A stretch of 64,000 nt of DNA, taken from positions 1 to 64,000 of the forward strand of contig CAZECE010000071.1 in NCBI GenBank assembly GCA_964510525.1, in the 5' to 3' direction. Made by a program: the position numbers and the translations under genes. Under the pieces are notes generated by a model, which saw only the letters and a program-made list of their open reading frames with translations, was not told the origin of the DNA and made no database searches. The stretch comes from CAZECE01 sp964510525. GTDB taxonomy: Bacteria > Pseudomonadota > Gammaproteobacteria > Pseudomonadales > JANQJO01. Shown piece after piece: positions 23,310-32,875 of the stretch (within the stretch, counting starts at the first letter, position 1; every line of letters begins with the position of its first letter).

Positions 23310-25883
23310 TTATGAGGCGATACGCCAGATCTCACCACTGGATGACGAACGAGAGGCGTACTCAAATAACATATTAGGCACATCAAGAATTAAGGCAATT
23401 CGGCCATCACCCGTGATGGTCGCACCCGCCATGCCAGCCGTACCATTCAGCATTTTACCCAAAGGCTTGATCACCACTTCTTCTTGACCAATCAACTGAT
23501 CGACAACAAACCCAACCTTCTGCGTCCCTACAGACACGATAACCACGTGACCTTCCCCATCACTGGATTCTTCTAAGCGACTTTCTGGTTCAATTAACCA
23601 TTCACTTAAGCGAAACAAAGGAATGGGTTTTTCACGCACAATCACCACTTCTTGTCCGTCGACTTCATTCGTCTTAGTCAGATCTAAGTGGAAAATTTCA
23701 TTAACGCTGACCAATGGGAAAGCAAAAGTTTGCTCGCCAAGCATCACCATCAACGTAGGCATAATAGCCAACGTTAGAGGCACTTTGATCGTTAATAGCG
23801 TTCCTTTACCCGGTTCAGAAGAAACATTGATGCTGCCATTGAGTTGAGTGATTTTCGTCTTAACAACGTCCATCCCAACACCACGACCTGAAATATCAGA
23901 AATCTCTTCTTTTGTAGAAAATCCTGGATGAAAAATTAAATTAAAGGCTTCATTGTCAGTTAAACGCTCAGCCGCTTCAAAATCCATCAACCCTTTTTCT
24001 TCAGCCTTACGTCGTAACACACTGGCATCCATACCTGCACCATCGTCTTTGATGGTCAGCATAATATGATCGCCTTCTTGTTCAGCAGACAGCACAACAT
24101 TTCCCGCTGCGTCTTTACCTGATTGCTTTCGTGTTTCAGGGTCTTCCACACCGTGATCCACCGCATTACGCACTAAGTGGACCAAAGGATCCGCCAAGGC
24201 CTCAACCAGGTTTTTATCCAGATCCGTCTCTTCACCTTTAAGAACCAAGTTCACTTCTTTTTTAAGCGATCGAGCCAAATCTCTGACCACACGAGGGAAA
24301 CGACCAAATACTTTTTTAATGGGCTGCATACGCGTTTTCATCACCGACGCTTGTAAGTCGGCCGTCACGACATCCAGGTTAGCCACCGCTTTGGACATGG
24401 CTTCATCGGTTGTTTTTAACCCCAGACGAACCAAACGATTCCGCACCAGCACCAGTTCGCCAACCATGTTCATGATGTCGTCTAGACGCTTAGTGTCGAC
24501 CCGTACGGTTGTCTCGGCTGGCGGGGCATCCTTGGCAACCGGTTTTTGCGCCGCCGCTCGCGGCGTTCTTTCAGCAGGTTTAGCAGCCGCTGGTTTTGCA
24601 GTAGTTGGCTTTGCGATAGCCGGCTTAGAAGCAGCAGGAACTTCTTTCTTTGCAGCAGCAGGAGCAGCCGTAGGTGTCAGTGTTGGTGCCGGCGCTTTTG
24701 GAGATTCAGCAGGCTTGCTAACTTCAGCTGGCTTAGGTATTTCAGCTGTTGTCGCGTCTGAATTAGCGGTATTACTAGAAGTCGAGGGGGTAGTCGCAGA
24801 TGCAGCCGCCGGAGCTTGAGCTGCAGTAGGCTGACTGGAAGAAGGTTTATTAGCAGACGGATTATTTCCAGGCTGTTTATTACTAGACTTAGGCATTACC
24901 TTATCATGACCATGCAAAGCGTCTAATAAAGATTCAAACTCATCATCCGAAATATGTTCATCAGAACTGTTGATAATCGCATCGAGAGCACTGTTATTTG
25001 CTGGCGCTTCAGTATTTTCTTGAGCATCTACATGAGCTGGTTCAGGTGGGCTGATAGGCTCTGAACTGCCCTTCGCTTCTGGAGGCGAAGCGGCTGGCGC
25101 CTCACCTTTGGTCTGGCCTGGCGCTCCACCTGCACCGTGCAATTGATCTAAGAGCGCCTCAAACTCACTTTCTGTGATTTCATCACTGCTGGCCTTCGCA
25201 TCTGATGCATTGGCGTTAGCTTGAGATGACTCACCCGGTTTAGCGGATTCCGAATTAGCGTTTGTGCTGTTTTCAGTCGCACTCGCTTCTGCAGCACTGG
25301 CTTGCGGCGCATCGAACAATTCGATTCCGGCTTCTTGTGGCGCCTCTTGCGGTGTCTCTTGCGGAGCAGCTTGAGAAGGCGCATCAAAAAGCTCAGCATC
25401 GCTATTCTCTGAAGCACTATTATCCGGTGTGATATCCGCCGTGCTGTCAGATGGTGGCGTTTCTGCATCTTGCTGTGCCGGCGCTTCTGCTGCATCAGGC
25501 GCCACCAGTTTATGCAGGGCTTCCAGAATATCAGGCGGTGCCGGATCAGGGTAGGCTCGCCCTGTCACCACATCAAACATGTCTTTCAAGACATCGGTTG
25601 AGCGCAGCACCACATCCATTAATTCCGGTGTGACGAGCAATTTGCCATTTCTAAGCTCATCAAACACATTCTCTGCAATATGACAAAGCTCAACTAAAGG
25701 CTCTAATTGCAGGAAACCAGCACCGCCCTTTATCGTATGAAAGCCTCGGAAAATTGCATTCAACAGATCAAGATCATCACCAGAGGTTTCCAGAGTGACC
25801 AACTGCTCAAACAGAAGCTCGAGGATTTCTCCCGCTTCAACTAAAAAATCACCAAGGATCTCTTCATCAGCATCAAAACTCAT
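23310..25883 (-). CDS. cheA: Chemotaxis histidine kinase CheA
   Basis: 857 residues, longer than E. coli CheA because of the linker. It has a P1 Hpt domain with the phosphorylated His49 in FHTIKGGAGF. A ~330-residue linker rich in Ala, Pro, Ser and Glu (about 130-465) follows, then P3 dimerisation (TKRLDDIMNMVGEL), a P4 kinase with the N-box LVHLVRNAVDHGVE and G-boxes DDGAGMD and GRGVGMDVV, and a P5 CheW-like domain. No clear P2 CheY-docking domain is seen. The linker holds two copies of a helix motif, EFEALLDQLHG (240-250) and EFESLLDALHG (315-325), and two copies of ELFDAP (164 and 188). Such motifs resemble the polar-localisation (LID) region that binds ParP in Vibrio and Pseudomonas. Confidence 0.95.
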   Translation of the reverse strand: MSFDADEEILGDFLVEAGEILELLFEQLVTLETSGDDLDLLNAIFRGFHTIKGGAGFLQLEPLVELCHIAENVFDELRNGKLLVTPELMDVVLRSTDVLKDMFDVVTGRAYPDPAPPDILEALHKLVAPDAAEAPAQQDAETPPSDSTADITPDNSASENSDAELFDAPSQAAPQETPQEAPQEAGIELFDAPQASAAEASATENSTNANSESAKPGESSQANANASDAKASSDEITESEFEALLDQLHGAGGAPGQTKGEAPAASPPEAKGSSEPISPPEPAHVDAQENTEAPANNSALDAIINSSDEHISDDEFESLLDALHGHDKVMPKSSNKQPGNNPSANKPSSSQPTAAQAPAAASATTPSTSSNTANSDATTAEIPKPAEVSKPAESPKAPAPTLTPTAAPAAAKKEVPAASKPAIAKPTTAKPAAAKPAERTPRAAAQKPVAKDAPPAETTVRVDTKRLDDIMNMVGELVLVRNRLVRLGLKTTDEAMSKAVANLDVVTADLQASVMKTRMQPIKKVFGRFPRVVRDLARSLKKEVNLVLKGEETDLDKNLVEALADPLVHLVRNAVDHGVEDPETRKQSGKDAAGNVVLSAEQEGDHIMLTIKDDGAGMDASVLRRKAEEKGLMDFEAAERLTDNEAFNLIFHPGFSTKEEISDISGRGVGMDVVKTKITQLNGSINVSSEPGKGTLLTIKVPLTLAIMPTLMVMLGEQTFAFPLVSVNEIFHLDLTKTNEVDGQEVVIVREKPIPLFRLSEWLIEPESRLEESSDGEGHVVIVSVGTQKVGFVVDQLIGQEEVVIKPLGKMLNGTAGMAGATITGDGRIALILDVPNMLFEYASRSSSSGEIWRIAS

Positions 25884-25908
25884 TCAGCTTCCACTCCGTT
25901 GGCTCGCA

Positions 25909-26700
25909 CTAAAATCCCAAACTGGACAATAAGTCATCCACATCATCTTGATTGGCCACAACATCTTCCCTTTCATCTTTATTGATAATGGGGCCTTCTA
26001 AATATTCCGCTTCTTGGTTTTCCATTTCATAGCGGATTGCATCAAGTTCAGAACTATCACCCGAAAAGCTTTGCAAAGTTGCCGCTAATTTAACAAGCTC
26101 AACTAAATTATCTTGAACATCAGAAACAATGCTGATGACTTTTTTAATGACCTGGCCCGTTATGTCTTGAAAGTCTTGAGCCAGCAATATGTTATTTAAG
26201 TTTTCATTCAGCTGATCTGAATTATCAATGGCTTCGTCTAAAAAGTTTTCCATTTCGCCATAAAGCGCTCGAAACTCTTCTGCACTGAGTTCACGCTTAA
26301 TCAATCTTGCCCAAGTCTCTTTTAATTCACGTGCTCTGGAGCCCAAATTTTCAGAAATCGGCACCGTATCTTCGACCATGTCCATGGTTTTATTCGCCGC
26401 ATCTTCTGTAGTCTTTATCACAAACTGCAAACGATCTGACGCACTTAAAATTTGCTGAGCTTCGCTGTTGTCAGTAGCCTCTTTGCCTTTCGCATCAATG
26501 CTGAAATTAACTAACGCACTGTGCAAAGCACGAGTCATTTTACCGATTTCATGATACAAGGTTTTATCTTTGATCCGATTGATTTCGCCTAACTGGCGAT
26601 AGGCATCGGTCGTATTTCCGGCTTCTAGTGCCACTAAAAGTTCTCGGGCAGACTCGGCGAGATCCTCTCGATATTGATCGGTTATTTTTAAACTGTCCAA
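25909..26700 (-). CDS. cheZ: CheY-P phosphatase CheZ
   Basis: 263 residues, almost all helical. The active-site motif is QDFQDITGQVIKKV, whose second Gln/Asp pair matches the E. coli catalytic residues. The C-terminal CheY-binding tail DDVDDLLSSLGF is intact. CheZ speeds dephosphorylation of CheY. It lies between cheY and cheA with short gaps of 25 and 55 bases. Confidence 0.95.
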   Translation of the reverse strand: MDSLKITDQYREDLAESARELLVALEAGNTTDAYRQLGEINRIKDKTLYHEIGKMTRALHSALVNFSIDAKGKEATDNSEAQQILSASDRLQFVIKTTEDAANKTMDMVEDTVPISENLGSRARELKETWARLIKRELSAEEFRALYGEMENFLDEAIDNSDQLNENLNNILLAQDFQDITGQVIKKVISIVSDVQDNLVELVKLAATLQSFSGDSSELDAIRYEMENQEAEYLEGPIINKDEREDVVANQDDVDDLLSSLGF

Positions 26701-26755
26701 AATGCCATCCTTGTCTGTCTAAATCCTGTCTGTCAAACCATGTGACTTACGATCG

Positions 26756-27142
26756 TTACGCGCCAGCCCTTTCAAAAATCTTATCAATTTTGTCTTTCAA
26801 CGCGGCCGCCGTAAAAGGTTTCACCACATAGCCGTTCACACCAGCTTGCGCCGCTTCAATAATTTGCTCACGCTTCGCTTCAGCTGTTACCATCAAAACA
26901 GGTAAGCCGTTTAGTTTTTCATCCGCTCGAACGGCTTTGAGTAACTCAATCCCTGTCATGCCTGGCATGTTCCAATCCGTTACCAAAAAGTCGAATTTCG
27001 TACTTTGCAACATGGGTAAAGCGGTATTACCATCATCCGCTTCATCCGTATTGGTGAAACCAAGATCACGCAATAAGTTTTTGATGATTCTGCGCATAGT
27101 CGAGAAATCATCGACGATGAGAATCTTCATGTTTTTGTCCAA
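26756..27142 (-). CDS. cheY: Chemotaxis response regulator CheY
   Basis: 128 residues, a single receiver domain with the acid pair in LIVDDFS, the phosphorylated Asp56 in VTDWNMPG, Thr86 and Lys108. CheY-P binds FliM to switch rotation. A strong site AGGAGAGG lies five bases before a TTG at 27142, giving [10 protein letters not shown], but 17 bases before the ATG, so the TTG start is preferred although many homologues begin at MKILIV. Confidence 0.96.
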   Translation of the reverse strand: MDKNMKILIVDDFSTMRRIIKNLLRDLGFTNTDEADDGNTALPMLQSTKFDFLVTDWNMPGMTGIELLKAVRADEKLNGLPVLMVTAEAKREQIIEAAQAGVNGYVVKPFTAAALKDKIDKIFERAGA

Positions 27143-27245
27143 GGCATCCTCTCCTTACCAAAAGGCCAGTAAACTCTCTTGTTATATTTACTGTTTTTCT
27201 CTTTTTAAAGTCTAGTAGGGCTTTGAAGGCTATCCAGTTTGGAAT

Positions 27246-27276
27246 AAAAAAATTTCCGCTTACAACGCGTTTTTTT
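27246..27276 (-). terminator. Possible terminator between fliA and cheY
   Basis: On the minus strand an A-run and CGC beginning at the fliA stop pair with GCG and a run of seven T (27246-27252). The stem has an internal GAAA bulge, so it may be weak. If used, it would separate the fliA and cheY transcripts. Confidence 0.35.
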
Positions 27277-28036
27277 ATTCATTCACTTCGCCAGTTTGCC
27301 AAGATTCCAGATAATGCCGCAATCGAATAGCCGCTTGGCTGTGAATTTGACTGACCCTGGACTCAGTAACCCCTAAAATTTCCCCTATTTGTTTTAAATT
27401 AAGCTCTTCTTTGTAATAAAGCGATAAAACCAGTTGCTCTCGCTCTGGCAAATCGCCAATACACTTGGTCAACGCCACCTTAAACAGTTTATTTTCAATC
27501 TGTTCTGAAGGCCCTAAATTATCAGTATCAGGGGTTTCTGGCATCGCAGGGGGCGATTCATCACCATCACTGAAGGTATTCAGCTCACTGAAATTGAATA
27601 GCTTGCTGCCTTGGGTATCTTGAAGCATTTCGTAGTATTGCTCGATCGAAACACCTAACTCATCTGCAATTTGCGCATCCGTCGCTTCGCTGTGATGTCT
27701 ATTTTCCACTTTGCGAATGGCCTCAGAGATTTTCCGAGTATTTCTATGAACAGACCGAGGCACCCAATCACCACGACGGATTTCATCTAACATCGCGCCT
27801 TTAATCCGGATACTAGCAAAGGTCTCAAAGCTGGCACCTTTTGATGCATCATATCGCTTACTGGCTTCAATCAGGCCAATCATGCCCGATTGCACCAGAT
27901 CCTCTTTGGAAACATTGGCCGGCAGTCTCGCCAACAGGTGCGCAGCAATTTTTTTAACCAAATCAGCATGACGCTCAATCAAGCGATGAAGCTCGGCCTG
28001 AGGATCCTGATTAACTTGGCTAATTTTGTGGTACAT
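27275..28036 (-). CDS. fliA: Flagellar sigma factor FliA (sigma-28)
   Basis: 253 residues of the sigma-70 FliA group. Region 2 carries LARLPANVSKEDLVQSGMIGL and RIKGAMLDEIRRGDWVPRSV; region 3 follows; region 4 has LPEREQLVLSLYYKEELNLKQIGEILGVTESRVSQIHS, a helix-turn-helix for the -35 element. It directs late flagellar and chemotaxis genes and is held by FlgM, whose gene is not in the window. It starts 21 bases after flhG. Confidence 0.95.
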   Translation of the reverse strand: MYHKISQVNQDPQAELHRLIERHADLVKKIAAHLLARLPANVSKEDLVQSGMIGLIEASKRYDASKGASFETFASIRIKGAMLDEIRRGDWVPRSVHRNTRKISEAIRKVENRHHSEATDAQIADELGVSIEQYYEMLQDTQGSKLFNFSELNTFSDGDESPPAMPETPDTDNLGPSEQIENKLFKVALTKCIGDLPEREQLVLSLYYKEELNLKQIGEILGVTESRVSQIHSQAAIRLRHYLESWQTGEVNE

Positions 28037-28057
28037 AAAAACGTATAAATCCCAGAA

Positions 28058-28876
28058 CTAACTGGCAACCCCTTGCACTAAACGCTCTACAAAAAACTCC
28101 AAATTACCGCGTGGAACAGAAGGCAGTGGCCATGAATCAACTTTTTTAGCCAAACTCTTAAACGCCAATGAAGCTTTACTTCTTGGGTAAAGATCGCAAA
28201 TGGCCTTCTGCCGCTGCACCGCCTTCCTGAGATTTTCATCGAAAGGAATAGCCCCAGTATATTGCAAGGTGACATCTAAAAATCGATCGGTCACTTTAAC
28301 CAGCTTTTCATAGATTTCACGCGACTCTTGAACCGTACGCGTCATATTCGCTAAGACATGAAATCGATAGAGGTTGTAATCTTGATTTAGCATTTTAATC
28401 ATTGCATATGCATCTGTGATAGATGTCGGCTCATTACATACCACCAGTAATAGCTCTTGAGCTGCGCGAACAAAACTGACCACGGTATCCGAAATACCCG
28501 CCGCTGTATCAATGATCAACACATCAACTTGATCTGCCAAATCATTAAAAGCATTGATTAACCCGGCATGCTGCAATGCATTCAACCCAACCATTTCATG
28601 GGTACCGGAAGCCGCCGGAACAATGCGAATGCCTTTGGGGCCTTGCACCATGATGTCATTTAAACTGCATTCGCCATTCAAAACATCGTGCAAATTACGT
28701 TTTGCCGAAATCCCCAACAAAATATCCACATTGGCCAACCCTAAGTCGGCGTCTAACAACACCACCCGGCGCCCCATTTCAGCCAAAGAGATCGCCAAAT
28801 TTACGGAAACATTGGTTTTTCCAACGCCGCCTTTGCCACCAGTAACGGCTATCACCTGTACGGAATGCCTTCCCAT
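28058..28876 (-). CDS. flhG: Flagellar number regulator FlhG (FleN), MinD/ParA-type ATPase
   Basis: 272 residues. The deviant Walker A is AVTGGKGGVGKTNVSVNL near residues 10-27, switch I is LLDADLGLANVDILLG, and Walker B is VLIIDTAAGIS. A C-terminal amphipathic helix (about 245-270) would bind membrane. It restrains FlhF and FleQ to keep flagellar number low. The N-terminus is short and lacks the DQAxxLR helix seen in some FlhG proteins, as in Pseudomonas FleN. Confidence 0.94.
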   Translation of the reverse strand: MGRHSVQVIAVTGGKGGVGKTNVSVNLAISLAEMGRRVVLLDADLGLANVDILLGISAKRNLHDVLNGECSLNDIMVQGPKGIRIVPAASGTHEMVGLNALQHAGLINAFNDLADQVDVLIIDTAAGISDTVVSFVRAAQELLLVVCNEPTSITDAYAMIKMLNQDYNLYRFHVLANMTRTVQESREIYEKLVKVTDRFLDVTLQYTGAIPFDENLRKAVQRQKAICDLYPRSKASLAFKSLAKKVDSWPLPSVPRGNLEFFVERLVQGVAS

Positions 28877-29018
28877 GCCTGCTTTCTTCCTTAATTCTTA
28901 TGTTGTTCAATTACTTAATACGGTGGAAAAACCGCAACATCCTTTTGAGTGTAATCCAAATAATGCCACTCAACCCAATGTATACCCATGTACTCACCTC
29001 TCCCCAAGTCATCCCTCA

Positions 29019-30515
29019 TCATCCTGCCATACGTTCGACCCTCTCATCTCGCTCGGGCTGCAATAGACACTGCATCAATTGCGACATTTCAATATCACTG
29101 ACATCGTGCCCCTGGCTCAACTCCAAGGCCTTTTTAATTAAGGTCAATGGCTGAAAGCGGCTGATGTCTTCAACCAAACTCAACCCATGGGTGACATAAG
29201 CTAACGGTAATTTGGAATCCATCAAAAAGCTTAAGACCTCGCCTAAGCGACGCGCTTCATCCAACTTAGTGGCGATTGCTCCCGCTATATTGATAGCACC
29301 CGATATATTTAACCTATCCGTCGACGAGCCTGCAGCAGCATATTGCTCAAAACACTCCGTCATCACCGAATTTTGATAGGTGCAAGCAACGGTAATAAAA
29401 CATTTTAACTGCGGACCAAAAGCCCGTAACATTTGTAATTGATTGCTCCAGGCACCATCGTTATAAGGTAACCCAGCGGTATCCACCAAAATCAAGCGGC
29501 GATCTTTAAACTGCTCCAATACCGACGTGACTTCCGCTGCCTCTGAACAAAACGCAACAGGCACATTCAATATCTGGCTTAACGTATTCAATTGATGGTT
29601 AGCTCCCATACGAACACCATCAATCGACACCAAAGCAATTTCTTGTGAACCGTATTGTTGAACACATTTTGCGGCGATTTTTGCAATACTCGTGGTTTTT
29701 CCTGAACCCGTGGGACCAATTAAAGCGAACACACCGGATTCATTGATAATTTCTTCAGGGTAAATGGGAATGTCTTGCGCGAATTTCTCAATAACGTGCC
29801 GCCACACCGTTTGCTGCTCATCCGTAGAAGCATCGATATCAACGACAAAACGCTCTGCAACAGAGGATGCAATTCCCATGGCGCATAAGCGTTGTAATAC
29901 ATGGCTTTTAGCAGGATGATGTTGATGACACTGCCCCCAATTTAAAGCCGCGGCTTGACTGTCCAACAGGTTACGCAACCATAAGACTTCGTTTTCTAAT
30001 TTTTGTATAGTTGAACGCTCGGACGCCGCGGCTTTAGCTTCATAACTGGACTGGAGAGCGGGATTCTCCCGATTTTTTGTTGTCTGTACTTTTTTTGTTT
30101 TGCTCGAATCTGAAACCAGTTTAGGTGTAGATGCAGGTATAGAGGTAGGTGTCGTTGTTGTTTTTTCTGAAAGAGTCGCTTTTTTGGGTGGGCTCTTTTT
30201 TTCGCGAGAGGTTGATTTGTCGAGAGAAGTTGATTCCACTTGCAACGTTTTATTCAGGTGTTGTTTGGCTTTTTTCAAAACAGCCTTCACTTCTTCAGAA
30301 TTTGGACTGCTGGCCCAATTCGCAGCTTGAGACTCGGTTATTTCTTTTTCTTTTAATTTTTCCATTACGCGTTCTGAAGTGCTGTCAGAGGCAATCATTT
30401 CAATGCCTTCTGGAACCTTCCGCTGACTCAAAATAACAGCCTCTTCCCCCAACAGTTCTCGGACCTGTTTTAAAGCATTTTTCATATCAGGTGCAATAAT
30501 TTTTTTAGCATTCAT
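29019..30515 (-). CDS. flhF: Flagellar placement SRP-type GTPase FlhF
   Basis: 498 residues. The N-terminal B domain (AKKIIAPDMKNALKQVRELL) leads into a basic Lys/Ser/Thr linker (about 80-170). The NG GTPase domain follows, with P-loop ALIGPTGSGKTTSIAKIA (about 267), the LVDTAGL switch and the TKLDEARRLGE specificity loop. FlhF sets the polar site of flagellar assembly. It precedes flhG by 142 bases. Confidence 0.95.
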   Translation of the reverse strand: MNAKKIIAPDMKNALKQVRELLGEEAVILSQRKVPEGIEMIASDSTSERVMEKLKEKEITESQAANWASSPNSEEVKAVLKKAKQHLNKTLQVESTSLDKSTSREKKSPPKKATLSEKTTTTPTSIPASTPKLVSDSSKTKKVQTTKNRENPALQSSYEAKAAASERSTIQKLENEVLWLRNLLDSQAAALNWGQCHQHHPAKSHVLQRLCAMGIASSVAERFVVDIDASTDEQQTVWRHVIEKFAQDIPIYPEEIINESGVFALIGPTGSGKTTSIAKIAAKCVQQYGSQEIALVSIDGVRMGANHQLNTLSQILNVPVAFCSEAAEVTSVLEQFKDRRLILVDTAGLPYNDGAWSNQLQMLRAFGPQLKCFITVACTYQNSVMTECFEQYAAAGSSTDRLNISGAINIAGAIATKLDEARRLGEVLSFLMDSKLPLAYVTHGLSLVEDISRFQPLTLIKKALELSQGHDVSDIEMSQLMQCLLQPERDERVERMAG

Positions 30516-30595
30516 AGTCTGGTACCTTAGTTTCTAACTGTATTCTTTCTTACTACCCTGTTCAGTCGCATTATTTTTCCTTAAATTTTTCTCCG

Positions 30596-32788
30596 CTAGC
30601 TTTGCCCAATTTGAGCAATCACGGTTATATTTTTTCCTTCTGGAATTTCGTTGTAAGACAACACGCTTAAACCTGCGAGCCCATAGCGTAAAAATCGAGC
30701 CAACATATTACGAATACCCGAAGCGACCAATAAAACGGGAGGCAACCCTTGCATTTCTTGTTGGGTCACCAGGTTAGCCACCGATTCTTGTAATTTTTTA
30801 GCCAAAGTGGGTTCAATGGTGGCATCGGTTTCTTTACCACCATTCTGCTTGGCTTGAAAAACTGCTTGCGTCAGAATTTGCTCTAATTCAGGCTGAAGCG
30901 TCATAACTTTTAACTCTTGTTCGGGACCCGTTAGCCCATGAACAATCATTCTCGACAATGCCAACCGAGCCGCACTGACCAAAGCTTCGTGGTTTTGTGC
31001 CTGATCACTGACTTGAGACAAGGCTTCCAAAATGGTGCGTAAATCTTTAATCGGAATTTGCTCACGTAACAACATTTGCAATACGCTTAACAAGGTACTG
31101 AGCGAGATAGGCTGAGGCACAACATTTTCAACCAATTTGGCATTCTTTTTACTCAGCTGATCCAATAATTTTTGTAATTCTTCAAATCCAAGCAATTCAT
31201 CCGCATGTGTTTGCATCACATGATTAATGTGAGTCGCAATCACCGTACTGGGATCCACCACTGTGTACCCAAGATTTTGCGCCTGATCTTTTTGAGCGGC
31301 TTCAATCCAGATGGCATCCAAGCCAAATGCGGGGTCTTTTCCAGGAATACCCGGCACGTTGCCAAACACTTGACCAGGATTGATCGCCAACTCACGATCC
31401 ACATGGATTTCAGCTTCCGCAACCGTGACCCCTTTTAAAGTAATACGATACTGAGTGGGCAATAACTCTAAATTATCTCGAATATGAACCGTCGGCATTA
31501 AAAAGCCCATTTCTTGGGATAATTTTTTTCTAACCCCTCTGACTCGCGTCAACAAATCACCTTCTTGGCTGTCATCCACTAACCCAATTAAGCGATAACC
31601 AACTTCCAGTCCCACCAGGTCGACCGGTTGAACATCGTCCCAACCCAACTCTTTTGGTTGGGAACTGACTTCCCCGCTGATAGGCTCACCGGATTCAAGC
31701 GTTCCTTGAATAGGTTGTGCGTTACCGGTGGATCCCATGTTCGCAGCCCCACTGTTACCAGTCCCCAAGTTAGCCATGACCCCAGATCCTTGATCGTCCG
31801 GCAACGGCCGTTTTTGAATAAACACCGACAACCCAACACAAGCGCCCGCCAAGGTCAGAAACGACAAATGCGGCATGCCTGGCACAATACCCAAAACACC
31901 CAGTACACCGGCCGCTAACATCAACGCATCTGGGCTATTCAACATCTGCTTGCGAACTTGATTAGATAAATCTTGTGCGCTATTGACACGCGTTACCATA
32001 ATAGCGGCAGAAACTGACAGTAACAGTGACGGCACTTGCGCCACTAATCCATCACCAATGGTCAATAAGGCGTATTTTTGCATTGCATCGGCAAACCCTA
32101 AGTCGTGTTGCGCAACGCCAATTGCGAGACCACCAATGAGGTTAATTAACAAAATTAATATGCCGGCAACTGCATCCCCACGCACAAATTTGCTGGCACC
32201 ATCCATCGCCCCATAAAAATCCGCCTCTTCCGCAATATCGGCCCTTCTAGCCTTCGCTTCCGTTTGATCGATCAACCCGGCATTTAAATCCGCATCAATG
32301 GCCATTTGCTTACCGGGCATGGCATCCAATGTAAAACGAGCCGTAACTTCTGAAATACGCCCCGCACCCTTGGTCACGACCATAAAATTGATAATGATTA
32401 AAATCAGGAATACCACCAAGCCCACCGCATAATTGCCACCAATCAACACCTCGCCAAAGGCTTCAATCACTTTCCCAGCAGCATCCCCACCTTGATGGCC
32501 TTCTAGCAGCACAATACGTGTTGAAGCGATGTTCAATGCCAAACGCAGTAAAGTCGCAACCAATAGCACCGTGGGAAATATGGCGAACTCAACAGGCCGC
32601 AAGGTTTGCAAACTGACCAATAACACTAATAACGACAACGCAATGTTAAACGAGAAAAAAACATCAAGCAGAATGACGGGCAATGGCAACGTCATCATCG
32701 CCAAGATCGCTACCAAAAAGATCGGCGGCGCCAACTGGCTGTAGTTTAATGACTTAACGGTTTGTTGCAGATCGGCGATCACCACCAA
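30596..32788 (-). CDS. flhA: Flagellar export gate protein FlhA
   Basis: 730 residues. About eight transmembrane helices occupy the first ~330 residues, with the FHIPEP-type conserved cytoplasmic loop NAGLIDQTEAKARRADI. A cytoplasmic domain (about 370-730) forms the nonameric ring that docks chaperone-substrate complexes; it begins near WDDVQPVDLVGLEVGYRL. FlhA couples proton motive force to export with FlhB and FliPQR. Part of the linker (about 340-372) is Gly/Asn-rich. Confidence 0.96.
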   Translation of the reverse strand: MVVIADLQQTVKSLNYSQLAPPIFLVAILAMMTLPLPVILLDVFFSFNIALSLLVLLVSLQTLRPVEFAIFPTVLLVATLLRLALNIASTRIVLLEGHQGGDAAGKVIEAFGEVLIGGNYAVGLVVFLILIIINFMVVTKGAGRISEVTARFTLDAMPGKQMAIDADLNAGLIDQTEAKARRADIAEEADFYGAMDGASKFVRGDAVAGILILLINLIGGLAIGVAQHDLGFADAMQKYALLTIGDGLVAQVPSLLLSVSAAIMVTRVNSAQDLSNQVRKQMLNSPDALMLAAGVLGVLGIVPGMPHLSFLTLAGACVGLSVFIQKRPLPDDQGSGVMANLGTGNSGAANMGSTGNAQPIQGTLESGEPISGEVSSQPKELGWDDVQPVDLVGLEVGYRLIGLVDDSQEGDLLTRVRGVRKKLSQEMGFLMPTVHIRDNLELLPTQYRITLKGVTVAEAEIHVDRELAINPGQVFGNVPGIPGKDPAFGLDAIWIEAAQKDQAQNLGYTVVDPSTVIATHINHVMQTHADELLGFEELQKLLDQLSKKNAKLVENVVPQPISLSTLLSVLQMLLREQIPIKDLRTILEALSQVSDQAQNHEALVSAARLALSRMIVHGLTGPEQELKVMTLQPELEQILTQAVFQAKQNGGKETDATIEPTLAKKLQESVANLVTQQEMQGLPPVLLVASGIRNMLARFLRYGLAGLSVLSYNEIPEGKNITVIAQIGQS

Positions 32789-32875
32789 TACCCTCGTAAA
32801 ATTGACACAAATTGATCATCATTAAGCTACAAGCAAAAATCTAACCAACTTTTACGATATGGGTATCAATTCACC

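Noticed and set aside
24319..24819. 166-residue open frame antisense to cheA
   Set aside because: It is the mirror of the Ala/Pro/Ser-rich CheA linker and reads as Ala/Val/Gly low complexity; cheA is certain.
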